Below, in pieces: positions 36,506-45,760 of a stretch of 64,000 nt of DNA (position 1 is its first letter; the number at the start of each line of letters is the position of its first letter). The notes below the pieces were generated by a model, which did not search any database, was not told the origin of the DNA, and saw nothing but the letters and a program-made list of their open reading frames with translations. The stretch comes from Mesorhizobium liriopis (GTDB lineage Bacteria; Pseudomonadota; Alphaproteobacteria; Rhizobiales; Rhizobiaceae). The position numbers were made by a program, and so were the translations under genes. Location: positions 186,001-250,000 of the forward strand of contig NZ_JAMXQS010000003.1 in assembly GCF_024053505.1 (NCBI RefSeq), given 5' to 3'.

Positions 36506-38752
36506 ATGAAGTTTGACACCCCCGCCGCCACCAATCCTATCGATCAGCTCAAGGTCGTCGGACAACCGCATGACCGGATCGAAGGCCCGCTCAAGACGAC
36601 GGGCACCGCGCTTTACGCCTATGAGCACAACCTGCCGAACCAGGCTTACGGCTATGTCGTGGGCGCAGGCATCGCCAAGGGCCGCATCCGCTCGATGGAA
36701 ACGGCCGAGGCCAAGCGCGCACCGGGCGTAATTGCCATTGTCACGGCAGAAAACGCCGGCAAGCTCGGCATCGGTGAGAAGAACACGGCTAAGCTGCTCG
36801 GCGGACCTGAGATCCAGCACTACCATCAAGCCATTGCCCTTGTGGTGGCCGAGAGTTTCGAGCAGGCGCGTGCGGCAGCCAATCTCGTCCGTGTTGAATA
36901 TCAGAGTGAGAAAGGACGCTTCAGCCTCAACGAGGAAAAGGGTCAGGGAAAGAAGCCGGAAGATGGCGAGCCCGATTCAGCCGTCGGCGATTTTCAGGCA
37001 GGGTTCGAACGTGCGGCCGTCAAGTTCGACGCGATCTATCATACGCCCGACCACTCCCATGCGATGATGGAGCCTCACGCCTCGGTCGCAGCGTGGGACG
37101 GCGATAAGTTGATGGTCTGGACATCCAACCAGATGATCAACTGGGGTGCGGACGATCTGGCCAAGACGCTGAACATCAATCGCGACAGCATACGCCTGAT
37201 GTCGCCTTTCGTCGGGGGCGGGTTTGGCGGCAAGCTCTTTCTGCGCTCGGACATCGTGCTGGCAGCCCTTGGGGCAAAGGCCGCGCATCGTCCGGTGAAG
37301 GTCGCGTTGCAGCGGCCGTTGATCGCCAACAACACAACCCACCGTCCGGCCACGGTGCAGCGCATCCGCATCGGTGCGAGCCAGGACGGCAAGATCAGTG
37401 CCATCGGCCACGAGAGCTGGTCTGGCGATCTTGAAGGCGGGCAACCCGAGAACGCCGTGCAGCAGACGCGCTTCCTTTACGCAGGCGCTGACCGCATGAC
37501 GCAGACCCGCCTTGCCGTGCTTGATCTGCCCGAGGGCAATGCCATGCGCGCGCCCGGTGAGGCGCCAGGGCTGATGGCGCTCGAGATCGCGATGGACGAG
37601 ATGGCCGAGCGGCTCGAGATCGATCCGATCGAGTTCCGCATCCTCAACGACACGCAGGTGGTACCGGACAAGCCTTCCGCGCCTGCGGACGAAACCGACC
37701 CGCAGGCCAAGGCGGGCGAAGGCGGAAACAAGGACCTGCCATTTTCACAGCGCCAGTTGACCGAATGCTTCCGCCAAGGTGCGGAACGCTTCGGCTGGAA
37801 CAAGCGCAACCCGCAGCCCGCCCAGGTTCGCGACGGACGCTGGCTTGTCGGCATCGGTGTCGCAGCGGCATTTCGCAACAACCAGACCATGGATTCCGGC
37901 GCTCGTGTGCGCCTAGCCACAGATGGCGTGGTGACGGTCGAGACGGACATGACCGATATCGGCACGGGCTCCTATACGATCATCGCGCAGACGGCGGCCG
38001 AGATGATGGGCGTGCCACTCGAAATGGTCGAGGTGCGGCTGGGCGACTCGACCTATCCGGTATCGTCCGGCTCGGGCGGTCAGTGGGGTGGCAATTCGTC
38101 GACCGCCGGCGTCTATGCCGCTTGCGTCAAGCTGCGCGAGGCTGTCGCCCAGAAGCTCGGCTTCAATGCGGACGATATCGAGTTCGCAGACAGCAAGGTG
38201 CGAGCAGGCAATCGTTCCCTGCCCCTCAAGGATGCAGCAAAGGACGGGGAGATCGTCGCCGAGGATACGCTGGAGTTCGGCGATCTCGACAAGAAGATCC
38301 ACCAATCCACCTTCGGCGCACATTTCGTGGAGGTGGGCGTCGACAGCTTCACCGGTGAGACCCGCATCCGCCGCATGATGGCCGTGTGCGCGGCGGGCCG
38401 CATCCTGAATCCCAAGACTGCGCGCTCACAAGTGATCGGCGCGTTGACCATGGGTGCGGGCGCGGCCCTGATGGAGGAGTTGGCCATTGATGAACGCCAT
38501 GGCTTCTTCGCCAACCACGATCTCGCCGGCTACGAAGTGCCGGTCCATGCCGATATCCCACACCAAGAGGTGGTTTTCCTCGACGAAACCGATCCGACTT
38601 CCTCACCGATGAAGGCGAAAGGCGTGGGTGAACTCGGTATCTGCGGTGTGGGTGCCGCAGTGGCGAACGCCATCTATAACGCCACGGGCGTGCGCGTACG
38701 CGAGTATCCGATCACACTCGATAAGTTGTTGCCAGAAATGCCGGACGTTTAA
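36506..38752 (+). CDS. paoC: Periplasmic aldehyde oxidoreductase, molybdenum-binding subunit (PaoC/YagR-like)
   Basis: 748-residue catalytic subunit of the xanthine oxidase family. Molybdopterin-contact motifs are GGGFGGKLFLRSD, MRAPGEAPG and SGSGGQWGGNSS; the catalytic Glu is in AKGVGELGICGVGAAV near the C terminus. The cofactor is expected to be molybdopterin cytosine dinucleotide as in E. coli PaoC. Normally a dedicated insertion chaperone (paoD, XdhC family) follows; here the next DNA holds only a decayed phage terminase, so that factor must be elsewhere or lost. Confidence 0.93.
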   Translation: MKFDTPAATNPIDQLKVVGQPHDRIEGPLKTTGTALYAYEHNLPNQAYGYVVGAGIAKGRIRSMETAEAKRAPGVIAIVTAENAGKLGIGEKNTAKLLGGPEIQHYHQAIALVVAESFEQARAAANLVRVEYQSEKGRFSLNEEKGQGKKPEDGEPDSAVGDFQAGFERAAVKFDAIYHTPDHSHAMMEPHASVAAWDGDKLMVWTSNQMINWGADDLAKTLNINRDSIRLMSPFVGGGFGGKLFLRSDIVLAALGAKAAHRPVKVALQRPLIANNTTHRPATVQRIRIGASQDGKISAIGHESWSGDLEGGQPENAVQQTRFLYAGADRMTQTRLAVLDLPEGNAMRAPGEAPGLMALEIAMDEMAERLEIDPIEFRILNDTQVVPDKPSAPADETDPQAKAGEGGNKDLPFSQRQLTECFRQGAERFGWNKRNPQPAQVRDGRWLVGIGVAAAFRNNQTMDSGARVRLATDGVVTVETDMTDIGTGSYTIIAQTAAEMMGVPLEMVEVRLGDSTYPVSSGSGGQWGGNSSTAGVYAACVKLREAVAQKLGFNADDIEFADSKVRAGNRSLPLKDAAKDGEIVAEDTLEFGDLDKKIHQSTFGAHFVEVGVDSFTGETRIRRMMAVCAAGRILNPKTARSQVIGALTMGAGAALMEELAIDERHGFFANHDLAGYEVPVHADIPHQEVVFLDETDPTSSPMKAKGVGELGICGVGAAVANAIYNATGVRVREYPITLDKLLPEMPDV

Positions 38753-38937
38753 GGAATGAGACCCTCGCTAATGCTATCGTGCCTGCTTTGCATTTGTTAA
38801 ACAACGATTACGTTTACGGGTGCCGCCACAAGTGCACATTTCCGACACATGCAAGAATCTAGTTGTATTTGGAGTATATTGCGAAGTTAGCCTGGAGATC
38901 CCAGCAACCACAATTTGTCCGCCATGGTACGAGCGGC

Positions 38938-39385
38938 TTAGCCTAAGGACGAATTTGGCCTGAGAGACTGCAATGCTAGCTTCAAGCTCAAATCGCGGCG
39001 TCGGAGCGAGCCACGCATTGAAAAGCTTTTGGTTTGAGCAAATCGACACGCAGCGGAAAACTTGGCGGCAGAATCGAGTGCCTCGTTGCGTTTGCCTGAT
39101 GGCAAGCCCAATTCACGGACAGGCCTGCCTTTGACCATTCGCACCTGCACGACTTCAGCAACCAGCTGCGCCACGTAGCTTACCGTGACGCTCAAGCAAG
39201 GGCAGATGCACATACCCGGAATGGCTAGCGTGGTCTGGCTGAGGCGCGTGGGATGATGGTTCTGTCCGCTCCGCTTGCTGAGGTTGTCTGGGTGGCTCAT
39301 TCTTTATGCTTGGCCCGTCGATCTGCATCCGGGCATAGAGCGTGTCCTTGGCCGTATCGATGCCGATACCACGGCATCGCAGACC
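38938..39385 (-). pseudogene. Phage terminase large subunit (GpA family) remnant
   Basis: Two minus-strand segments in different frames match the C-terminal nuclease part of GpA-type terminases. The right one reads GIGIDTAKDTLYARMQIDGP and later GYVHLPL; the left one reads VRMVKGRPVREL then PSGKRNEALDSA, which ends the family's nuclease domain. A frameshift near 39180-39200 separates them. About 28 extra codons sit between GP and GYVHLPL, where the family has only a few residues. The ATPase half is not recognisable to the right. This is a decayed prophage fragment, not an active gene, and the rest of the 38753-39512 gap shows nothing else identifiable. Confidence 0.75.
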
Positions 39386-39512
39386 TTAAGCGGATCACTT
39401 GATTGTCCGCGATCCCGACGGCTATCGATAAGGCGCCATACCGGCTCGGCCGACCACCAGACACAATGCCATTCTTGCTTTGGCGCCTTTCAGTTCGGAA
39501 ACAGCGATCTTC

Positions 39513-40862
39513 GTGACCATCACTTTCCCTTTCTCTGACACTTACCCCGCCCGGTTCCAGTCGCCGCTGCCTGAAGCAGCGGACGTCGTGATCGTGGGCG
39601 GCGGCGTTATCGGGATTATGACGGCGCTGTTTCTGCGGCGCCGCAATATCTCCGTCACGGTTCTGGAGAAAGGCCGCGTTGCAGCGGAACAGTCCTCACG
39701 CAACTGGGGCTGGATTCGTCAGCAGGGTCGGGACGCGGATGAACTGCCGATCGTGATCGAAGCGCGCCGCCTCTGGCAGCAACTGGCCGAGGAATGCGGC
39801 GAGGATATCGGGCTCACGCAGTCGGGCGTCGCCTATCTCGCACGGACAGACAAGGAAATGAGCGCCTATGCCGACTTCATGGTGGTTGCCGGCGCCCATG
39901 GCGTTGATACGCGGCTGCTTTCCTCGCAGGATGTGGCAGACCTGATACCGGCCATGTCGCGGCGCTACAAAGGCGGCATGCTGACGCCGTCGGACATGCG
40001 TGCCGAGCCATGGGTTGCGGTACCGGCAATCGCCCGCATGGCCGCGCGTGAAGGTGTCACGATCATCGAACACTGCGCTGTGCGCAAACTTGACATCGCG
40101 GCAGGCCGCATCAACGGTGTCTGGACCGAAAAGGGGCGCATCTCGACCTCCTCGGTGCTTGTTGCAGGTGGTGCATGGTCGTCGCTGCTTTTGCGTGCAC
40201 ACGGCGTCTCGATTCCGCAGTTGAGTGTCAGGTCGACGGTTGTTGCAACCGAGCCCATGCCGGAAATCCATGTGGGGGCCGTCACCGACGGATCGATCGC
40301 GTTTCGGCGCAGGCAGGACGGCGGCTACACGCTTGCCGGCGGCGGTGCTTCAGAACTCTTCATCGGGCCGGATGCCTTCCGCCATGCATCGAAATATGTT
40401 CCTGCCCTCAGAGCCAATCCGTTCGGAACGCGCTACGGACCAGCCGCTCCGCGTGGTTATCCGGACAGCTGGCTGACATCACGCCAGTGGGACGCCGACA
40501 CACAAAGCCCATTCGAGCGAATGCGGGTTCTCAATCCGACACCCAAGCCCGGGGCGGTGCGCAGTATCGGCAAGGAGTTCCGGGCGCTGTTTCCAGACTT
40601 CAAAGACGTGCGTCTCAAGGCAAGCTGGGCGGGCATGATCGACGCTATGCCGGATGTCGTGCCGATCGTCGATCGCATCGCGACGATCCCGGGCCTCTTC
40701 GTGGCGACCGGCATGAGCGGCCATGGCTTTGGCATCGGACCGGGCATCGGCCGCGTCATGGCCGACCTGATCCAGAACAACGAAGTCGGACACGATCTCA
40801 GTCGTTTCCGCTCCACCCGCTTCGCCGATGGCAGCCCGATCCGGCTCGGGCCAGCGCTCTAG
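39513..40862 (+). CDS. FAD-dependent oxidoreductase (DAO family; amine/amino-acid type)
   Basis: 449-residue flavoenzyme with the FAD dinucleotide fold VVIVGGGVIGIMTALFLRRR near residue 25. It also has the EQSSRNWGWIRQQGRD segment typical of PuuB/OoxB-like enzymes and a C-terminal FAD loop GLFVATGMSGHGFGIGPG. There is no nearby ATG, so I chose GTG 39513 (MTITFPFSDTYPARF); TTG 39480 is a longer alternative. It may oxidise a substrate brought in by the polyamine-type importer encoded convergently at 41667-45632. The phage remnant directly upstream may have displaced its original promoter. Confidence 0.88.
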   Translation: MTITFPFSDTYPARFQSPLPEAADVVIVGGGVIGIMTALFLRRRNISVTVLEKGRVAAEQSSRNWGWIRQQGRDADELPIVIEARRLWQQLAEECGEDIGLTQSGVAYLARTDKEMSAYADFMVVAGAHGVDTRLLSSQDVADLIPAMSRRYKGGMLTPSDMRAEPWVAVPAIARMAAREGVTIIEHCAVRKLDIAAGRINGVWTEKGRISTSSVLVAGGAWSSLLLRAHGVSIPQLSVRSTVVATEPMPEIHVGAVTDGSIAFRRRQDGGYTLAGGGASELFIGPDAFRHASKYVPALRANPFGTRYGPAAPRGYPDSWLTSRQWDADTQSPFERMRVLNPTPKPGAVRSIGKEFRALFPDFKDVRLKASWAGMIDAMPDVVPIVDRIATIPGLFVATGMSGHGFGIGPGIGRVMADLIQNNEVGHDLSRFRSTRFADGSPIRLGPAL

Positions 40863-40904
40863 GAGCGAGTTGGCCTTTGTGTCGATTGTTCGATGACTCC
40901 CCCT

Positions 40905-41666
40905 TCAAACGACTGTTTCACCCCCATCCGCAACGAGGATCTGACCGGTCATGTAGGAAGAGCGGTCGGAAACGAGGAAGAGAATGCATTCGGCGATCTC
41001 GTCCACCGTTCCCCAGCGCCCGAGCGGCACCTTCTCGCGCATGTAGGCTTCGATCGCGTCGCGCCCGCCCATTTGCGCGATGAATGGGTCGTTGAAGGGC
41101 GTATCCACCCAGCCCGGACAGAGCGCGTTCACGCGGATATTGAAACGGGCATAGTCGCCGGCCATCTGGCGCGTCATGGCGATCACGGCGTGCTTGGTGG
41201 TGGTATAGGCGATCATCTCGCGGTCATAGAGCACGCCCGAGCTCGATGAGGTGTTGAGGATCACGCCGCGCCCCGCGGCCTTCATGGCGGGCACCACGAG
41301 GCGGGCTGCCATGAAATGGGCGCGTACATTGAGCTGCCAGGAGCGGTCGAAGCCGGACGGATCGACGGTTTCGAGCGTGCCGGCCACCTGTGCGCCCGCA
41401 TGGTTATGGAGAATGTCGATGCGCCCGAAACGAGCGAGCACGTCATCGACGAGCACTGAGAGGGCGGCATCGTCGGTGACGTCGAGGGCATGGGCCTCGG
41501 CCGAAAAGCCTTCCGCACGGATCAAAGCGGCAGCGTCTTCGCCGCCCTCCGCGTCGCGATCGATGATCACGACATGGGCACCCTCGCGCGCCATCAGCGC
41601 GGCTCCTGCCCGGCCGATGCCGGAACCGGCACCGGTCACGAGCGCCACGCGCCCCTTCAGGATCAT
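40905..41666 (-). CDS. SDR family oxidoreductase (end of the polyamine-type ABC operon)
   Basis: 253-residue short-chain dehydrogenase: VTGAGSGIGRAG, NHAG (an unusual form of NNAG), active-site Ser in NTSSSSGVL, YTTTK, and PLGRWGTVDEIAECILFL. An Asp after the second strand (VVIIDRDAEGG) favours NAD. Its ATG (41666) directly abuts the TAG of the upstream permease, with the GGGGAGGGG ribosome binding site inside that gene, so it is cotranslated with the importer and probably acts on the imported compound. Confidence 0.91.
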   Translation of the reverse strand: MILKGRVALVTGAGSGIGRAGAALMAREGAHVVIIDRDAEGGEDAAALIRAEGFSAEAHALDVTDDAALSVLVDDVLARFGRIDILHNHAGAQVAGTLETVDPSGFDRSWQLNVRAHFMAARLVVPAMKAAGRGVILNTSSSSGVLYDREMIAYTTTKHAVIAMTRQMAGDYARFNIRVNALCPGWVDTPFNDPFIAQMGGRDAIEAYMREKVPLGRWGTVDEIAECILFLVSDRSSYMTGQILVADGGETVV

Positions 41667-42491
41667 CTACCCCTCCCCAGAGGTTCTCATTGTTTTCTCG
41701 CGCATCAGAAAGCGTGCGGCGAAGATCAGAAAAAGCGAGGCGATGAGCACCGTGGTTGCCACCGCATTGATCTCGGGTGTCACGCCGCGCCGGATCGAGG
41801 CAAAGACATAGATGGGCAGCGTCGTTTTCGAGCCGGCCACGAAGAAGGCGATGATGAAGTCGTCGAAGGAGAAGGTGAAGGCCAGCAGGAAGCCTGCCAG
41901 CACCGAGGGCATGATCTGGGGGAGCACGATCTGCCGAAAGGTGCCGAAGGGGGTGGCGTAGAGATCGTTCGAGGCTTCCACGATGTCGCGACCCAGGCTC
42001 GCGATACGGGCGCGCACGATCATGGACACCACGGCCATCGAGAACAGGCCATGGGCCGCGATGATCGAGAAATAACCCAAACCGAACTGCGGCGGCGTCG
42101 CGGTAGGCCACAGGCTGGCGAGTGCCGGATTGAGCACGGAAAAGACGGCAGCCAGTGCTACGAGCGTCGCGATACCGATCACCACGCCCGGCACGACGAT
42201 GGCGGCGGCAAAGAGCCCGTCGAAGACGAGGCGCATCCTTGCGCCCATGCGCTCCATGGCGAGTGCTGCCATGGTGCCGAACACTGCGGCCAAAAGCGCG
42301 CTGGTGAAGGCGATGATCAGGCTATTCTGCAGCGCCTGAATCAGGAAGGTGTTCGAGAAGGCCTTGCCGTACCATGCGAGTGAGAAGCCGGTGAACTCGC
42401 TCGCGCTGCGCCCTGCATTGAATGAGAACAGCACGACGAGTGCAATCGGCGCATAAAGGAAGAGATAAACAAAGGAAACGAAGGCGCGCAT
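41667..42491 (-). CDS. potC: Polyamine-type ABC importer, permease (PotC-like)
   Basis: 274-residue permease with six membrane helices and EAA motif VEASNDLYATPFGTFRQIVLPQIMP (read in part). ATG 42491 shares one base with the stop of the upstream permease (TGATG); a longer in-frame start at 42530 is rejected because it lies within that gene. Functions with the PotB-like permease and PotA-like ATPase. Confidence 0.92.
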   Translation of the reverse strand: MRAFVSFVYLFLYAPIALVVLFSFNAGRSASEFTGFSLAWYGKAFSNTFLIQALQNSLIIAFTSALLAAVFGTMAALAMERMGARMRLVFDGLFAAAIVVPGVVIGIATLVALAAVFSVLNPALASLWPTATPPQFGLGYFSIIAAHGLFSMAVVSMIVRARIASLGRDIVEASNDLYATPFGTFRQIVLPQIMPSVLAGFLLAFTFSFDDFIIAFFVAGSKTTLPIYVFASIRRGVTPEINAVATTVLIASLFLIFAARFLMREKTMRTSGEG

Positions 42492-43357
42492 CAGACGAGG
42501 TCCACGCGTCGCGTACCGGCAAAGCGCCAAGCGATCCGCATCGCCACCGTCAGCACCACCACGACCACCAGAACCAGTGTCACTGCGATGGCAGAGCCGA
42601 AGGGCCAGTTGCGCGACTGCAGGAAAAGGTCGACCAGCGCATTGCCGATAAAGAACACCTTGCCGCCACCGAGCAGTTGCGGGATCAGGTATTCTCCGAG
42701 GAGCAGGATGGTGACGAGCGCCACACCCGTCATGACACCCGGCAAGGAAAGCGGCAGCGTGATGCCGAGAAAGGTCGAAACGGGCCTTGCCCCGAGATCG
42801 GCAGAGGCGTCGAGCAGGCGCCGATCAAGCTTCTCGAGGCTGACATAGATCGGCATGATCATCAGAGGCAGGTAGCCGTAGACGATGCCGACGAGCACCG
42901 CGCCCGGCGTGTTGAGCATGCGCAAGTCGGGCAGGCCGATCGTGCTCAGGAGGTTCGGCAGGCCGCGCGAACCCAGGATATACATCCACGCATAGGTGCG
43001 CACGAGGAGGCTCGTCCAGAACGGCACGACGATCAGCGAGACCAGAACCAGCCGATGGCGCGGCGCGGCTTTGACCGCGAGATAATAGGCGACGGGATAC
43101 GCGACCAGCAGGCACAGGAGGGCGCCTGCTGGTGCGAGCATCAGCGTGTTGCCGAAGGCCGCCGCTCGCGCAGGCAGGTTCAGGAACTGCTCGAAGGTGA
43201 AGCCGGGCAGATAGCCGCCCTCGGGCGCACGGCGTCCGAAGGCGAAGACCAGCATGGCGACGAAGGGCAGAACCAGAAAGACGAGCATCCACAGCGCGGC
43301 AGGCGCCGCGAGCGCTGCCGTCACAAACCGATGTCTCGTTCCCGCACGCGTCGCCAT
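42491..43357 (-). CDS. potB: Polyamine-type ABC importer, permease (PotB-like)
   Basis: 288-residue permease with six membrane segments and a short basic N terminus. The EAA-like loop is LDASADLGARPVSTFLGITLP. It starts 7 bases after the stop of the binding-protein gene and ends overlapping the PotC-like gene. Symbols here indicate family; polyamine specificity is not proven. Confidence 0.92.
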   Translation of the reverse strand: MATRAGTRHRFVTAALAAPAALWMLVFLVLPFVAMLVFAFGRRAPEGGYLPGFTFEQFLNLPARAAAFGNTLMLAPAGALLCLLVAYPVAYYLAVKAAPRHRLVLVSLIVVPFWTSLLVRTYAWMYILGSRGLPNLLSTIGLPDLRMLNTPGAVLVGIVYGYLPLMIMPIYVSLEKLDRRLLDASADLGARPVSTFLGITLPLSLPGVMTGVALVTILLLGEYLIPQLLGGGKVFFIGNALVDLFLQSRNWPFGSAIAVTLVLVVVVVLTVAMRIAWRFAGTRRVDLV

Positions 43358-43364
43358 GGTTGGA

Positions 43365-44516
43365 TCAGGCCGCCTTGAAACGCGCCATCACTTCGGCACG
43401 GGCCGGGTCGGTCAGCGTCACCGCGGCACCGAATTCGAGCGGAGTCAGCGCGGCCTCGTCCGGGTAGACGATCTTGTTGCTGGTGACTTCGGTCGGAAGA
43501 AGAGCGAGCACCCGGCTGTCGGTGGTCGGCGCGCCATTGGCGATGTGTTCCTTGACGGCGTTTTCAGGCGTCATCAGGAAATCGAGCAGCGCATAGCCGG
43601 CGGCCTTGTTCGCCGCGCTCGACGGGATGGCGTAGAAATCCGACCAGATCTCGCCGCCATCCTTGCCCAGCACGAAGGCGATCTCGGGCATGTCGCGGTT
43701 GAGCTGTGCGCCGTCATTGGTCCAGCACATGGTCATCCAGGCGTCGGTTGCGCGCATGGCCGGCTGGTAGTCGCTGTTGATGGCGAAGAGATGCGGCTTG
43801 ACCTTGACCAGCAGCTCCTCGGCCTTGGCGAGTTCGGCCGGATCGACCGAGTTGAACTTGTAGCCGAGCGATACCAGCGCGCTGCCGATGGTGGTCAGCT
43901 GATAGTCGTGAACCATGGCCCGACCATCGGCTTCCGTCTGTGCCAGCTCGAAGAAATCCTTCCAGCTCGTCACGGGCGTCTTCAGCTTGTCCGTATTGAT
44001 CGCCATGCCCGTGGTGCCCCAGTTCTTCGGCACGGCATAGGTCTGGCCGTCGATCACGCCTTCCTGCGTGAAGCGGGCGGTTTCGGTCTTGGCGCTGTAG
44101 TTGGGCAGCTTGGACAGGTCGAGCGGGTCGATCAGCTTCAGCTTGGCATAGGTCGAGATCGTATAGTTGGTCGGCACGAACAGGTCCCAGCCCGTGCCGC
44201 CGGCCTGAAGCTTGGCGAGCATCTCCTCGTTCGAGCCGAACACGTTGACTTCGACCGCAACCCCGGTCTTGGCGGTGAAGGCCTCAAAGCTCGCCGGATC
44301 GTGGTAGTTCGGCCATGTCGCGAGCGACATCTGGGAGCCGAGGTCCTGTGCGTGTGCTTCGAGGGAGAAAGAGCCAGTGCGGCCCAACACGGCGGTGGCA
44401 AGGCCAAGGCCCGTCACGCCCAGAAAATGGCGGCGCGAAACGGAGCCGCGTTTGAGCCGCATGAATTGCGCCGTCAGGGCCTCTGCGCTGATGGGCTTTT
44501 CCGGAAGCTTCGACAT
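43365..44516 (-). CDS. potD: Polyamine-type ABC importer, Tat-exported substrate-binding protein (PotD-like)
   Basis: 383-residue binding protein. A twin-arginine motif, SVSRRHFLGVTG, lies near residues 26-36 with a hydrophobic stretch and AHAQD cleavage region. The mature part begins SQMSLATWPNYHDP, the PotD/PotF fold, with VFGSNEEMLAKL and DLFVPTNYTI. Only 7 bases separate it from the PotB-like gene, so unlike the other importers in this window there is no hairpin after it. Confidence 0.92.
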   Translation of the reverse strand: MSKLPEKPISAEALTAQFMRLKRGSVSRRHFLGVTGLGLATAVLGRTGSFSLEAHAQDLGSQMSLATWPNYHDPASFEAFTAKTGVAVEVNVFGSNEEMLAKLQAGGTGWDLFVPTNYTISTYAKLKLIDPLDLSKLPNYSAKTETARFTQEGVIDGQTYAVPKNWGTTGMAINTDKLKTPVTSWKDFFELAQTEADGRAMVHDYQLTTIGSALVSLGYKFNSVDPAELAKAEELLVKVKPHLFAINSDYQPAMRATDAWMTMCWTNDGAQLNRDMPEIAFVLGKDGGEIWSDFYAIPSSAANKAAGYALLDFLMTPENAVKEHIANGAPTTDSRVLALLPTEVTSNKIVYPDEAALTPLEFGAAVTLTDPARAEVMARFKAA

Positions 44517-44555
44517 GGTGGTTCCCCTTTTTTGTTGTCGGACTTGTTCGGCAGG

Positions 44556-45632
44556 TCAGGCTGGAAAAACGAGCAGGCTCTCCGGCTTGAAGCTGAGATT
44601 GACGCGCTCGCCGGGCTCGGCCGGGTCACGGGCGGCACTGCGGTCGGCGGTGACAAGCATTTCGCCTAACCCGTCGATCGCCACCGCATACTCCACAGCG
44701 TTGCCGAGAAAGATGCGATGCGTGACGGTGCCGCCGAGCGCGTCCATTCGCTCCGAACACTCACCCCGGTCGAGCCGGATGGCTTCGGGGCGCAGAACGG
44801 CCGTCACAGCTCCGGGCGTCTGTGCAACAACAGGCAGAGCCCGGCCATCGCCCAAGCGCAGGGTCGTGCCGCCTGCTTCGACCGTGCCGGAAAGGCGATT
44901 GGTCTTGCCCACGAAATCCGCGACGAACAGGGTCCGCGGCCGGTCGTAGACTTCCTGCGGCGGGGCCATCTGCACGATCTGGCCGGCATTCATGACGCAG
45001 ACATAGTCGCTCATGGAAAGCGCCTCCTCCTGGTCATGTGTCACGAGAAGGAAGGTGATGCCGAGTTCGCGCTGCAGGCTTTGCAGTTCGATCTGCATGG
45101 CCGTGCGCAGCTTGCGGTCGAGCGCCGCGAGCGGTTCGTCGAGAAGCAGCACAGCGGGGCGGTTGACGATGGCGCGCGCCAGCGCCACCCGCTGCTGCTG
45201 ACCGCCCGACATCTCGTGGACGCGCCGTTTGGCGAAGCCGCCGAGACGCACGAGTTCGAGTGCCTGCGCGGTGCGCTTCGCCACTTCGCGGCGTTCGATG
45301 CGCGGCCGCCGCTGGCGCAGGCCGTAGGACACGTTGGCTTCCACATCGAGATGGGGGAAGAGCGCGTAATGCTGGAACACCATGTTTACGGGCCGGCGAT
45401 AGGGCGGCACGCCGTTCATGGGCTGGCCATCGATCAGCACCGTGCCCTCGCTCGGTTGCTCGAAGCCGCCGATCATGCGCAAACAGGTGGTCTTGCCGCA
45501 ACCGGATGGACCGAGCAGTGCCACGAAGGCACCCTTGGGCACGGCCACGTCGATGCCGGACACCGCCAGAACTTCGCCATAGCGCTTGCTGACCGAGCGG
45601 AACTCGATGTCGTTCACGGCGGCGGCCGTCAC
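44556..45632 (-). CDS. potA: Polyamine-type ABC importer, ATP-binding protein (PotA-like)
   Basis: 358-residue ATPase: Walker A GPSGCGKTT, Q-loop MVFQHYALFPH, signature MSGGQQQRVALARAI, Walker B VLLLDEPLAALDRK, H-loop VTHDQEEALSM, and a C-terminal TOBE domain. First gene of the operon potA-potD-potB-potC-SDR. Its start lies 128 bases from the divergent LuxR-type regulator, with a strong palindrome between. Confidence 0.94.
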   Translation of the reverse strand: MTAAAVNDIEFRSVSKRYGEVLAVSGIDVAVPKGAFVALLGPSGCGKTTCLRMIGGFEQPSEGTVLIDGQPMNGVPPYRRPVNMVFQHYALFPHLDVEANVSYGLRQRRPRIERREVAKRTAQALELVRLGGFAKRRVHEMSGGQQQRVALARAIVNRPAVLLLDEPLAALDRKLRTAMQIELQSLQRELGITFLLVTHDQEEALSMSDYVCVMNAGQIVQMAPPQEVYDRPRTLFVADFVGKTNRLSGTVEAGGTTLRLGDGRALPVVAQTPGAVTAVLRPEAIRLDRGECSERMDALGGTVTHRIFLGNAVEYAVAIDGLGEMLVTADRSAARDPAEPGERVNLSFKPESLLVFPA

Positions 45633-45709
45633 GCTTCCCGCATCCTCATTGCCCCCGCTTCTGTTCCGCTCAACGGACGAAGCCTACCGAAAGGGGATAC
45701 TCGCGGTAT

Positions 45710-45727
45710 ATACCCCAAGAGGGGTAT
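45710..45727. promoter_or_regulatory. Perfect palindrome, candidate operator of the LuxR-type regulator
   Basis: ATACCCC-AAGA-GGGGTAT is a perfect 7-bp inverted repeat with a 4-base centre, about 80 bases before potA and 33 bases before the regulator start. A further inverted half-site, GGGGATAC, lies at 45693-45700. The placement between divergent genes suits a shared operator. Confidence 0.65.
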
Positions 45728-45760
45728 TTTTCTCGTTATCGGCTCCTGCAAGGTATAGGC

